Assembly (NCBI GenBank): GCA_045533485.1
Contig: JAZSHX010000010.1
Span: forward strand, 18,057 to 82,056
Direction: 5' to 3'
Length of the DNA stretch: 64,000 bases
Source: Scatosoma sp045533485
GTDB taxonomy: Bacteria > Bacillota > Clostridia > Christensenellales > Borkfalkiaceae
Positions 26,101 to 33,987 of this stretch are shown here, in pieces. The translations under genes and the position numbers were made by a program. The notes under the pieces were generated by a model. That model was not told the DNA's origin, ran no database searches, and saw nothing but the letters and a program-made list of their open reading frames with translations. Numbering within the stretch: position 1 is the stretch's first letter; each line of letters opens with the position of its first letter.

Positions 26101-27245
26101 AAGGCACGGCGAAGGTAATAAACGACCTTGGCTTTGACTGTCAAGTGGTGGAACGTCTTTCCGCAACGGACACGGTTATTAAGCTTATGGACGAAGGTAA
26201 AATCGATTATATCGTGTACACGGGCAAGACGGATATGGAATCCATCAACGACTTTATTCGCTTGCATCACCACGCGATTTTGCTTGGTATCACGGTATTG
26301 ACGGCGCTTGACACGGCGAACGCGCTTGCGGACATTATTGCCAGCCGTTTCTCCGAAGGCAACACCGAGCTTGTCGATATCAATGCTTTGCGCAGTAAAA
26401 AATTAAAATTAAACTTCACGAAAATGCAATCTTGCGGTAACGATTATATCGTGTTTGACAATCGCGATAATAAAATCACTTGTCCCGAATCGATTGCCGT
26501 AAACTATGTATTGCCGCATTACGGTATCGGCGGCGACGGTATCGTACTTATCGAAAATTCCGCAGTCGCGGATGCAAAAATGCGTTTGTTTAACCGCAAC
26601 GGTTTGGAAGCAAGCCAAGGCGGTAACGCAATTCGTTTCGTTGGTAAATATCTTTACGAAAAGGGCATTGTCCGCAAAAACGTTATGGCGATTGAAACGG
26701 CGAAAGGCGTGCACGAAGTACGCGTATATCCGTTTAGCGGCAAGGTAAATTCCGCAAGTGTAAACTTGGGCAAGGTAGTGCTTGACGGCGAAAAAATTCC
26801 CAGCACTTTCCAAGGCGAAACGGTTATCGGCAAACGCGCAAAGATCGGTAAAAACCAATACGATATCACGCTTGTCAATATCGGTAATCCCCATTGCGTT
26901 GTGTTTAGCGATAAAGTGGACGCGGTGGATATCGAACAGGTTGGACCGGAGTTTGAAACGAGTGCGTATTTCCCCGAAGGCGTCAACACGGAATTTGTAC
27001 GCGTAGTTAACAAGGTAACGCTGAAAATGCGCGTATGGGAACGCGGCAGCGGCGAAACGTGGGCAAGCGGTACGGGTGCGTGCGCGGCAGTGATTGCGGC
27101 GGTGCTTGGCGGTTATTGCGACAAGGAAACCAACGTTACCGTGAAGATGCGCGGCGGCGATTTGACGGTAAATTATCACGAAAACGGCGAAGTGGAATTG
27201 CTGGGTAACGTGAAAACCGTTTACGAAGGCGCGTTTGAGATTTAA
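23190..27245 (+). CDS. carB: Carbamoyl-phosphate synthase large subunit fused to a DapF-like domain
   Basis: 1351 aa. Residues 1 to about 1070 are a complete CarB: two ATP-grasp halves (IGSGPIVIGQAAEFDYAG near the start, IGSGPIRIGQGIEFDYSS from about 555) and a C-terminal MGS-like allosteric domain. The remaining 279 residues are a diaminopimelate-epimerase fold joined without linker at about 1073 (LNFTKMQSCGNDYIVFDN). Substrate-site residues such as GNDY, GNPHCVVF and ERGSGET are kept. Both catalytic Cys are lost: Gly1144 (SQGGNA for xxCGNG) and Ser1293 (WASGTGA for xACGTGA). It is probably a ligand-binding or structural appendage, not an epimerase. Confidence 0.92.
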   Translation: MPKKSDIKKVLVIGSGPIVIGQAAEFDYAGAQACRVLKSEGVNVVLCNSNPATIMTDKALADEIYLEPLTEDTLKRIILKEKPDSLLASLGGQTGLTMGCKLAKSGFLDKHGVKLIGTKLDAIDRSEDRELFKATMEKINQPCVPSDIAYTVEECVAIANKLGYPVIIRPAYTLGGAGGGVAYNEEELRLISHNGLMLSPITQVLIEKYIAGWKEVEFEVIRDCKGNCLTVCSMENVDPVGIHTGDSIVVAPAITLTTKEYTMLRTAALSIITELGIEGGCNVQFALNPDSFEYSVIEVNPRVSRSSALASKATGFPIAKVTSKIALGYTLDEIVNDVTGNTYACFEPTIDYLVVKMPKWPFDKFLYAKRELGTRMKATGEVMSIGTSFEMAIMKAVRGAEISTSTMNYKKFLHSTKEELLAKLPEMTDERIFVVYAALKKGVTVDEVFNITKIDRWFLHKFKNLIAYEEALATQPLTKELYDEGKRLGYLDKDIAAFSGQAVPYRRKAAYKMVDTCAAEFPAKTPYFYSTFDDFAHDESRQFVQKSDKKRIVVIGSGPIRIGQGIEFDYSSVHCVWTLKQLGYEVAIINNNPETVSTDFDTADRLYFEPLTPEDVQHVLDIEKPYGVIITFGGQTAIHLCSYFATHGIRILGTSADSVDAAEDRERFEALLDKYSIPRPRALTVMTKEEALAAAKKLEYPVLLRPSYVIGGQNMTIAFTQEDVCRYMDVILAQGIENPVLCDKYLMGTELEVDAISDGKDVLIPGIMQHIERTGIHSGDSIAVYPPYNLEDTMREKIIEVSTQLALELKTKGLINIQYLIYRGQLYVIEVNPRASRTVPYISKVTGVPMVELATKIIMGAKLKKLGYGIGLYPDSPYVAVKVPVFSFEKLNDVNSQLGPQMKSTGEVLGIGKTMEEAMFKGLVSAGFKMCHPSAHRPVGVYMTVNDQDKLDVLTIAKKFGDLGCTMYATKGTAKVINDLGFDCQVVERLSATDTVIKLMDEGKIDYIVYTGKTDMESINDFIRLHHHAILLGITVLTALDTANALADIIASRFSEGNTELVDINALRSKKLKLNFTKMQSCGNDYIVFDNRDNKITCPESIAVNYVLPHYGIGGDGIVLIENSAVADAKMRLFNRNGLEASQGGNAIRFVGKYLYEKGIVRKNVMAIETAKGVHEVRVYPFSGKVNSASVNLGKVVLDGEKIPSTFQGETVIGKRAKIGKNQYDITLVNIGNPHCVVFSDKVDAVDIEQVGPEFETSAYFPEGVNTEFVRVVNKVTLKMRVWERGSGETWASGTGACAAVIAAVLGGYCDKETNVTVKMRGGDLTVNYHENGEVELLGNVKTVYEGAFEI

Positions 27246-27267
27246 ATGAAAGGAATAAATAAGGAAA

Positions 27268-27894
27268 ATGATTGACGTATTATACGAAGAAAGCGCTATT
27301 GATCAAAACGCGATTTCGGGAGCAAAAAAATATAATCTACTGCACACCATTTCTATGGTAGTGGCTATGCTTGCGGTGATATTTTTGCTGTGGGGCATTA
27401 TCAGTATTCCCATAAACACCGAAAACGCCCAAGCCGACGCGCTTGCTGCGCATAAGCTTTTGTGTTTTATCTTGTTTTTACAGTCGGGTATTTTTGTGGC
27501 GGTTTGGTTTGGTTTAACCAAATGGAAATCGCGCTATAACGTAAGCTATGATTACTTGTTTGTCAGCGGCGAATTGCGTATTTCGCGCGTAGTAGGCGGT
27601 CGCAGACATAAACTGATTGCCACAATCGATTGCGAGGATATTCAACAAATAGGGGACGCGGATAATGCTTCTTTCCCGCGCTTGAAAGCGGATCCGTCAA
27701 CGAAAGTAGTTCTTTGTACGCCGAATACGTCGCCCGATGAAGGCAAATTCTTTATGTATATACTTGCGTCGCACGCCGGCAAAAAGCTTTTTGTCTTGGA
27801 ATGTAGAGAAATACTTTTACAACATATGCTTAAATTTTTGCGTCATGGTATTTTGGAAGACGATTACGTGATGCAATACAAGAAACAACAATAA
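27268..27894 (+). CDS. Membrane protein of unknown function
   Basis: 208 aa with two transmembrane helices near residues 28-48 and 65-87. A soluble C-terminal part follows that looks like a beta-rich domain (SYDYLFVSGELRISRV ...). I do not recognise the family. It sits between carB and the cysteine desulfurase gene in one operon, with an AAGGA ribosome site. Its position may be coincidental to either pathway. Confidence 0.8.
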   Translation: MIDVLYEESAIDQNAISGAKKYNLLHTISMVVAMLAVIFLLWGIISIPINTENAQADALAAHKLLCFILFLQSGIFVAVWFGLTKWKSRYNVSYDYLFVSGELRISRVVGGRRHKLIATIDCEDIQQIGDADNASFPRLKADPSTKVVLCTPNTSPDEGKFFMYILASHAGKKLFVLECREILLQHMLKFLRHGILEDDYVMQYKKQQ

Positions 27895-27896
27895 GT

Positions 27897-29027
27897 ATGA
27901 TTTATTTGGATAATGCAGCGACGACTAAGCCCAACGGCTTGGCATTTGCTAAGGCGCAGGAATTTGCGCAACAACGTTTTTATAATCCGTCCGCGTTATA
28001 TCGCGAAGGGTATGAAATTTTTGGCGAGTTGAAAAAAGCGCGCGCGGCTTTGCTCACGCAAATTGCGCAGGAAAGCGCTTTTGAGCTTGTGTTTACTTCG
28101 GGCGGCACGGAAGCGGATAACCAGGCGATTTTTTGCTTTGCAAAACGCGGAAACGCGGTGACGACGGCAGGGGAACATTCCGCTGTGGCGGCTGTGTTTG
28201 ACGAACTCAATAAACGCGGCGTGATACAAGCAAGATACGCGCCCTTGAAAAAGGACGGCAACGTAGACGAAGAAAAATTGCTTGCCCTTATCGACGAAAA
28301 AACTTCGTTTGTGTCGGTAATGCACGTCAATAACGAAATAGGCGCGGTGAACGATATCAACCGTATCGCCAAGCTTGTCAAACAAAAAAATCCGCGCGTA
28401 ATATTTCACAGCGACGGCGTGCAGGCATACGGAAAAATCCCGTATATGCTGAGCAAAGACGTGGATTTATATTCGATAAGTGCGCATAAAATCGGCGGTT
28501 TGAAAGGCGTTGGCGCGCTGATTAAACGCAAATCGTTGGTTTTGCCTGCGTATATCTTTGGCGGCGGTCAAGAAAGCGGCCGCAGAAGCGGTACGGAAAA
28601 CGTATTCGGCATCAAGCAGTTTGAATATGCGGCGAAAGAAAAGTTTGCTACGCTTAAAGACGATTTTGCGCGTTTGCAAGCGTATCGCGAACGGTTATGG
28701 GCGGCGCTGGATAAAGAAATTTTCGTGCGTTTGTCGCCTGAAAACGGCACGCCGTATATTTTATGCGTTTCCGCCGTTGGCTTACGCGGCGAAGTGCTGT
28801 TGCATATGGCAAACGACGCAGGGCTAATCATCGGTACGGGCTCCGCTTGTTCGTCTAACGCAAAAACCAGATACAACAAAATCGTGCTTGCTTGCGGTTA
28901 CGACGAAAAAACGGCGGACGGCACGTTGCGGCTTAGCTTTTCTCCCGACACTACGGAAGAAGAGATTGACCAGGCGGCAAAAATTTTAAACGAAACGGGC
29001 GCGCAGTTAAAGCGCCGTATGCAATAA
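27897..29027 (+). CDS. Cysteine desulfurase (NifS/IscS-like), likely ThiI partner
   Basis: PLP enzyme that moves sulfur from cysteine to acceptor proteins. 376 aa. It opens with YLDNAATTKPN, has the PLP lysine in SAHKIGG (about residue 198), and the sulfur-carrying Cys loop GSACSSNAKT (about 315-324). It starts 2 nt after the previous stop without an obvious Shine-Dalgarno, so it is probably translated by coupling. Immediate proximity to thiI (8 nt) matches the dedicated NifZ-ThiI pair of Bacillus for 4-thiouridine synthesis. Confidence 0.92.
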   Translation: MIYLDNAATTKPNGLAFAKAQEFAQQRFYNPSALYREGYEIFGELKKARAALLTQIAQESAFELVFTSGGTEADNQAIFCFAKRGNAVTTAGEHSAVAAVFDELNKRGVIQARYAPLKKDGNVDEEKLLALIDEKTSFVSVMHVNNEIGAVNDINRIAKLVKQKNPRVIFHSDGVQAYGKIPYMLSKDVDLYSISAHKIGGLKGVGALIKRKSLVLPAYIFGGGQESGRRSGTENVFGIKQFEYAAKEKFATLKDDFARLQAYRERLWAALDKEIFVRLSPENGTPYILCVSAVGLRGEVLLHMANDAGLIIGTGSACSSNAKTRYNKIVLACGYDEKTADGTLRLSFSPDTTEEEIDQAAKILNETGAQLKRRMQ

Positions 29028-29035
29028 GGGGAGCT

Positions 29036-30190
29036 ATGGAAAAAGTAATCATTATCCGCTATTCGGAAATTTGGTTAAAGGGTAAAAATAAGGGCTTTTT
29101 TGAAAACGCGTTTATCAATAATTTACGCCGTGCAATTGCGGATTTTACATGTACGCTGGAAAAGCACAGCGGCCGTTATTTCGTGCGCGGTTTTGACGAA
29201 GCCGACACGGACGCTATCATTGAAAAATTGCAAAAGGTATTCGGCGCGCATACGATAAGCGTAGCCTTAGAAACGTCGTCAAGCATGGACGGCATTTTTG
29301 AAGCGGCGAAGTTGCTTATAAGAGAAAGCGGTACGTTTAAGGTGGAATCGCATCGCGGTGATAAATCGTATCCGTTGACGTCCGTGGAAATTTCCAAAGA
29401 GCTTGGCGGAAAATTGCTTGCGTACAATCACAAACTCAAAGTGGACGTACATACGCCCGATTTTGTGGTACGCGTGGATATTCGAGAACACGGCGTTGCG
29501 CTTGTCTTTGCTGATTATATCGAAGCGGCAGGCGGTATGCCCGTAGGAACGGCAGGTAAAGGGCTTTTGCTTCTTTCGGGCGGTATCGACAGCCCCGTTG
29601 CTGGATATATGATGGCAAAACGTGGGATGAAAGTCGATTGCTTGCATTTCCACAGCTATCCGTATACGAATATGCAGGCAAAAGAAAAGGTGGTGGATCT
29701 TGCGCATATTTTGGCGGAATATACCTGTGGAACCAACTTGTACAGCATTAGCGTAACGCATATTCAAGAAGCAATACACGAAAAGTGTAAGCCCCAGCTT
29801 ATGATTACGCTTTTGCGCCGTTTTATGTATAGAATTGCCGAACGGCACGCGGAAAAAATAAGCGCACAGTGCTTGATTACGGGCGAAAGCTTGGGGCAAG
29901 TGGCAAGTCAAACGATTGAAGGTATGACTTCGTCAAATTCCGTCGTAGAAACGTTGCCTATCTTGCGTCCGCTTGTTGGTTTTGATAAAAACGAAATTAT
30001 CGAACGTTCCGTGAAAATGGGTGCATACGAAACGTCTATTTTACCCTTTGAAGATTGTTGTACGGTATTTTTGCCCGATTTTCCTGCGATTCGCCCTAAG
30101 CTTGACGAAATTGCAAGGGAAGAAAGCAAGCTGGACGTGGAAGCGCTTATAGAGGAAGCGTTTGCAAGCATTGAAAAGATAAAAATCTGA
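29036..30190 (+). CDS. thiI: tRNA 4-thiouridine synthase ThiI
   Basis: Adenylates U8 of tRNA and receives sulfur from the neighbouring desulfurase. 384 aa: N-terminal ferredoxin-like and THUMP domains (to about 165), then the PP-loop ATPase LLLLSGGIDSPVAGY (about 178-192). It lacks the C-terminal rhodanese domain found in E. coli ThiI, as is normal in Gram-positives. Last gene of the carA operon. Confidence 0.95.
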   Translation: MEKVIIIRYSEIWLKGKNKGFFENAFINNLRRAIADFTCTLEKHSGRYFVRGFDEADTDAIIEKLQKVFGAHTISVALETSSSMDGIFEAAKLLIRESGTFKVESHRGDKSYPLTSVEISKELGGKLLAYNHKLKVDVHTPDFVVRVDIREHGVALVFADYIEAAGGMPVGTAGKGLLLLSGGIDSPVAGYMMAKRGMKVDCLHFHSYPYTNMQAKEKVVDLAHILAEYTCGTNLYSISVTHIQEAIHEKCKPQLMITLLRRFMYRIAERHAEKISAQCLITGESLGQVASQTIEGMTSSNSVVETLPILRPLVGFDKNEIIERSVKMGAYETSILPFEDCCTVFLPDFPAIRPKLDEIAREESKLDVEALIEEAFASIEKIKI

Positions 30191-30206
30191 TGTATGGTTA
30201 TGTAAC

Positions 30207-30234
30207 AGCCCCGACCGATTTCGGTCGGGGCTTT
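30207..30234. terminator. Bidirectional terminator between thiI and the PBP gene
   Basis: AGCCCCGACCG, loop ATTT, CGGTCGGGGCT: an 11 bp GC-rich stem. The T run on the plus strand is short, and the PBP stop lies 3 nt beyond, so it serves convergent genes. Confidence 0.85.
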
Positions 30235-30236
30235 GC

Positions 30237-32471
30237 TTATTCGTCCCACCAGTCTTTTTGTAACATTTCGTCGTCGTTTGCCGCAGGGTTGCTTTGCGTG
30301 TTGATTTCAGGTAAACGTATTTCTTCGCCGTATTTGTCTTGAAAATAAGGGGTGACAGTATAGACGTATCGTTTGTTTCGCTCTATCCTTTCATCAATGA
30401 AAACGGGTAAGGCAACACCGTCGTAAACAGTAGTATGCGTCACATAATCGTATCGTGAAATGCGATAATTGTACGGCAGTTGTTCGTGAGAAGTAAAGTG
30501 TATTTCAACTTGTCCATTTTGATATTTTACCATAGGTAAAGGTATGCTGGGATTGCTGAAAACGCTTGATTTTCTTGTGGGTACGGCGTGCAAGGCAAAA
30601 AGCTCTTGCAGTTGGTAATTTACGGGCGCAAGGTCGTCGGCAAGCAATAAAGTATGCGTGTCATAATAGCTAATGCTATCCAACGCAACCGTTACAACGT
30701 CGCGCGGCTTTTCAAAGGGTGAAATTTCTTTGTTTTGCTGTGTGTATGCTTCCTGCAAAAGCTGGTTGATTTGCAAAAGATAATTGCACGGTAATCCGCC
30801 GCCCGTATCGTCTATCAACGCTCCCGATGAATTTCCAAGCCACACCCCCACGCAGTCGCGCGTAGTGTACGACACGGCGTATGCGTCGCTGTTGCCTTTA
30901 TCCGTGCCTGCCGTGCCCGTTTTTGCTGCAATTTCAAAGGGCAGAGTACGCAACTTTTTTGCCGTCCCCGTCTTTGCGGCTGTTTGTAACATATTCGTCG
31001 TCAAATACGCAGTCGAAGCGGAAAAAACACGCTTTGGCGCGTCCTTTCGTTCATACAAAACCTTTCCGTCTATTTCCACTTTGGAGATAAATCGACCGCA
31101 AATATATTCTCCGCCGTTTGCAAAGGTGGCGTAGGCGGAGAGCAGGTCGTGGAAAGCAAACCCGTTTTTCATTCCCCCAAGCGCCAAGGCCAGCGACAAA
31201 TCCTGTTTTTCCACCGACAAGCCCATTTCCGCTAAATATTGCGTAGCTTTTTGCAAGCCTAAGCTCTCCAAAACCTTTACGGCAGGCACGTTGTAGCTTT
31301 GCGCAAGCGCTTCGCGCGCGCTTACGTAGCCGTGAAACTTCCCGTCGTAATTATCAGGGCTGTAACCGCCGTAATTGATTTTTTCGTCTAAAATGGGCGT
31401 AGCCGGGGACAGGAAATTTTCCTGCAAAGCAGGCGCGTAGACAAGCAAGGGCTTTAACAAAGAACCGGGCAAGCGCGGTATAGCGCCCACGGTGGATACA
31501 CACGCCTTAAACGCCTGCGTTTGCGTGTCTAATACGGTGGCTGTAAAATCGGATTTTGTATGCGCGCCAACGGCGTTTTCTAAAATTTCCTGCGTTTGCG
31601 GTTGCAAATAAGTGAAAATTTCAATTTTGCCGCTCGCCGTCAAATCCACGCTTTCCGCGATGTCGGTCAATTCATTAAAAACGAAATGCAAATATCCCAA
31701 ATGCTCCTTGCTTTCCGTGGGCGCAGTGGGTAGCGGCTCCTGCATGGCTTCGTTGAGCTGCGCCGTAGTGATGGCGTTGCCGCTGAGCATAATTTGCAAA
31801 ACGACCGCTTTGCGTTTTTGGCAATTTTCCGCACTTTTGAAAGGAGAATAATTGTTTGGAGAGCGCAATAGCCCTGCTAAAATAGCCGAATCCGCCAAGT
31901 TTAACTCACTTGGCGTTTTGTCAAAATAAAACCGCGCCGCCGCGCGCAAGCCAAAGCAGTTATGTCCAAAATACACGACGTTTAGGTACTTTTCCAAAAT
32001 TTCGTCCTTTGTGTATTTGCGCTCTAACGCCCTTGTCAATTTCCACTCTTTTAGCTTACGATTTATGGTTTTTTCCTGTGTTAAATGGGTGTTTTTGATA
32101 AGCTGTTGCGAAATAGTGGACGCGCCTTCACGAAAGGAGCGTGATTTCAAATTATTGATTGCCGCCTTGACGATACGGCGAAAATCAAACCCGTTATGCG
32201 TATAAAAACGCTTATCTTCCACGCCGACAAACGCCGCGCGCGTATGCAAGGGCACGTCGCTAAGCGGCACCGTTTGCTTACCGTCTGCGGAAAACGCGTC
32301 GACATTATTTCCATAGGCGTCGTATACAATTACGTTTTGACTGCCAAGCAGTAGCTTTTCATGGGAAAGCTGAACGTGTGCCGTAACGGAAAAATAGTAA
32401 GCGATAGCAAAAATTAAAAACGCCAAAAACAAAAAGAATATAATGGAAAAAAGTTTACGTAAAAGTCTCAT
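30237..32471 (-). CDS. Class A penicillin-binding protein (transglycosylase/transpeptidase)
   Basis: Bifunctional peptidoglycan polymerase, about 744 aa from the ATG at 32471 (a TTG six bases upstream is possible; neither has a visible Shine-Dalgarno). One N-terminal membrane helix (residues 7-29). The GT51 domain begins with the catalytic Glu85 in VEDKRFYTH and includes GASTISQQL. The transpeptidase domain has SxxK as SLLK (about 335), SYN in AQSYN, and AAKTGTAG (about 515). The C-terminal 120 residues resemble a fibronectin-like extension. Single-gene unit, divergent from miaB. Confidence 0.93.
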   Translation of the reverse strand: MRLLRKLFSIIFFLFLAFLIFAIAYYFSVTAHVQLSHEKLLLGSQNVIVYDAYGNNVDAFSADGKQTVPLSDVPLHTRAAFVGVEDKRFYTHNGFDFRRIVKAAINNLKSRSFREGASTISQQLIKNTHLTQEKTINRKLKEWKLTRALERKYTKDEILEKYLNVVYFGHNCFGLRAAARFYFDKTPSELNLADSAILAGLLRSPNNYSPFKSAENCQKRKAVVLQIMLSGNAITTAQLNEAMQEPLPTAPTESKEHLGYLHFVFNELTDIAESVDLTASGKIEIFTYLQPQTQEILENAVGAHTKSDFTATVLDTQTQAFKACVSTVGAIPRLPGSLLKPLLVYAPALQENFLSPATPILDEKINYGGYSPDNYDGKFHGYVSAREALAQSYNVPAVKVLESLGLQKATQYLAEMGLSVEKQDLSLALALGGMKNGFAFHDLLSAYATFANGGEYICGRFISKVEIDGKVLYERKDAPKRVFSASTAYLTTNMLQTAAKTGTAKKLRTLPFEIAAKTGTAGTDKGNSDAYAVSYTTRDCVGVWLGNSSGALIDDTGGGLPCNYLLQINQLLQEAYTQQNKEISPFEKPRDVVTVALDSISYYDTHTLLLADDLAPVNYQLQELFALHAVPTRKSSVFSNPSIPLPMVKYQNGQVEIHFTSHEQLPYNYRISRYDYVTHTTVYDGVALPVFIDERIERNKRYVYTVTPYFQDKYGEEIRLPEINTQSNPAANDDEMLQKDWWDE

Positions 32472-32560
32472 TGTCAACAGTATTTGCTTGTTTTTTTGTT
32501 TTTATCACTTGTTTGTTTATAAAAATGCCAAGCAAAATCGTCTAAAAACGCCGCAAAGAC

Positions 32561-32589
32561 TTGCTAATTAGTAAAAAATGGAGTATAAT
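32561..32589 (+). promoter_or_regulatory. Sigma-A promoter of the miaB-mutS-mutL operon
   Basis: TTGCTA at 32561-32566, a 17 bp spacer and TATAAT at 32584-32589, 55 nt before the chosen miaB start. Confidence 0.78.
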
Positions 32590-32644
32590 AAAATAAATTA
32601 CTATGCGCGCGCGTAGGCGAACGCAACTTTTTTGGATAAACACA

Positions 32645-33973
32645 ATGGAAAGAAAAGAAAAATATCATATCGTCACGTACGGCTGTCAAATGAACGTGCA
32701 CGAATCGGAAAAAATCGCAGGGATTTTATGCGAAATGGGCTATGAAGAAACGCAAACGCTTAACGATGCGGATATTATCGTGTTCAATACCTGCTGTATC
32801 CGTGAAAATGCGGAAAATCATGCGTTTGGCAATATCGGCGCCCTGAAAAAACTTAAAAAACAAAAACCGTCCTTGCTTATAGCAGTGGGCGGTTGTATGA
32901 CGCAGGAAACGGGCAAAACGGAAGTATTGAAAAAGAAATTTCCGTTTATAGACATTATGTTCGGCGCACTCAATTTAGAAGAATTGTCTGCGCTTATCAA
33001 ACAGAAAAAGCAACAAAAAAAGCGCGTAATTCAAATTCGCGAACAAGCAGGGGCGATTGACGAAAGCATCGTGCCGTTTAGAACAAGCTATCCCAACGCT
33101 TGGGTAAATATTACGTACGGTTGCAACAATTTTTGTTCCTATTGCATCGTTCCATACGTGCGTGGGCGTGAACGCTCGCGAAAAGCGGAAGATATCGTAA
33201 ACGAAGTGCGCGCTTTGGTAAAAGACGGCTATAAGGAAATTACGCTCCTTGGTCAAAACGTCAATTCCTACGGTGCGGATGGGAGCACGGGAAAAACGTT
33301 TGCACAGTTGCTTGACGAAGTGGCGTCTATCGACGGAAAATTTCGCGTGCGTTTTATGACCAGCCACCCCAAGGATTTCAACGAAGACGTTGTTAAGGTA
33401 ATGCAAAAGCACGATAAAATATGTAAGCTTGTGCATTTGCCCGTGCAATCGGGTTCGAATAGTATTTTGCGCGAAATGAACAGACGCTACACGCGCGAAA
33501 AATACCTTGCCGAAGTGGAAATGTTGAGAAAGCATATTCCGCAAGCGGAGCTTACTACGGATATTATCGTCGGCTTCCCCGGGGAAACGGAAGAAGATTA
33601 TTTGCAAACGGAAGCGCTTGTCAAGCAGGTAGATTTTGCATCGGCGTTTACGTTTGTGTATTCCAAGCGCCAAGGCACGCGCGCGGCGGAGATGCCCGAC
33701 CAAATTCCCGAAGAAATCCAAAAGCAACGCATTATGCGCCTTGTAGAGCTTGTCAATACGCTCACACGCCGTAAATCGCAAAAATATGTGGGTAAGACGG
33801 TGGAAATTCTTTGCGAAGACTACGATGAGAAAAAAGGACTGTATTTGGGCCGCGATGAATTTGGGCGTATGGGCTATTTTGAAAGCCCGACGAACGTAGT
33901 GGGTGAATTTATCAAATTGAAAGTAACGAAGGCCAACGGCATTTCGTTGTATGGAGAAATTGTCAACAAATAA
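32645..33973 (+). CDS. miaB: tRNA-2-methylthio-N6-dimethylallyladenosine synthase MiaB
   Basis: Radical-SAM enzyme that adds methylthio to i6A37 of tRNA. I choose the ATG at 32645 (MERKEKYHIV, weak GGAT upstream) over an ATG at 32603 whose arginine-rich extension looks non-native. 442 aa. The first Fe-S cluster Cys lie in TYGCQMN, NTCCIRE and VGGCM; the radical-SAM cluster in GCNNFCSYC; the TRAM domain is at the end. It acts on the product of MiaA, encoded at the other end of this operon. Confidence 0.93.
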   Translation: MERKEKYHIVTYGCQMNVHESEKIAGILCEMGYEETQTLNDADIIVFNTCCIRENAENHAFGNIGALKKLKKQKPSLLIAVGGCMTQETGKTEVLKKKFPFIDIMFGALNLEELSALIKQKKQQKKRVIQIREQAGAIDESIVPFRTSYPNAWVNITYGCNNFCSYCIVPYVRGRERSRKAEDIVNEVRALVKDGYKEITLLGQNVNSYGADGSTGKTFAQLLDEVASIDGKFRVRFMTSHPKDFNEDVVKVMQKHDKICKLVHLPVQSGSNSILREMNRRYTREKYLAEVEMLRKHIPQAELTTDIIVGFPGETEEDYLQTEALVKQVDFASAFTFVYSKRQGTRAAEMPDQIPEEIQKQRIMRLVELVNTLTRRKSQKYVGKTVEILCEDYDEKKGLYLGRDEFGRMGYFESPTNVVGEFIKLKVTKANGISLYGEIVNK

Positions 33974-33987
33974 GGTAGGAAAAAGTT

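Noticed and set aside
32603..32644. Upstream ATG for miaB
   Set aside because: It adds an arginine-rich stretch, has no ribosome site and starts only 14 nt after the -10 box; the ATG at 32645 gives the usual MiaB start.
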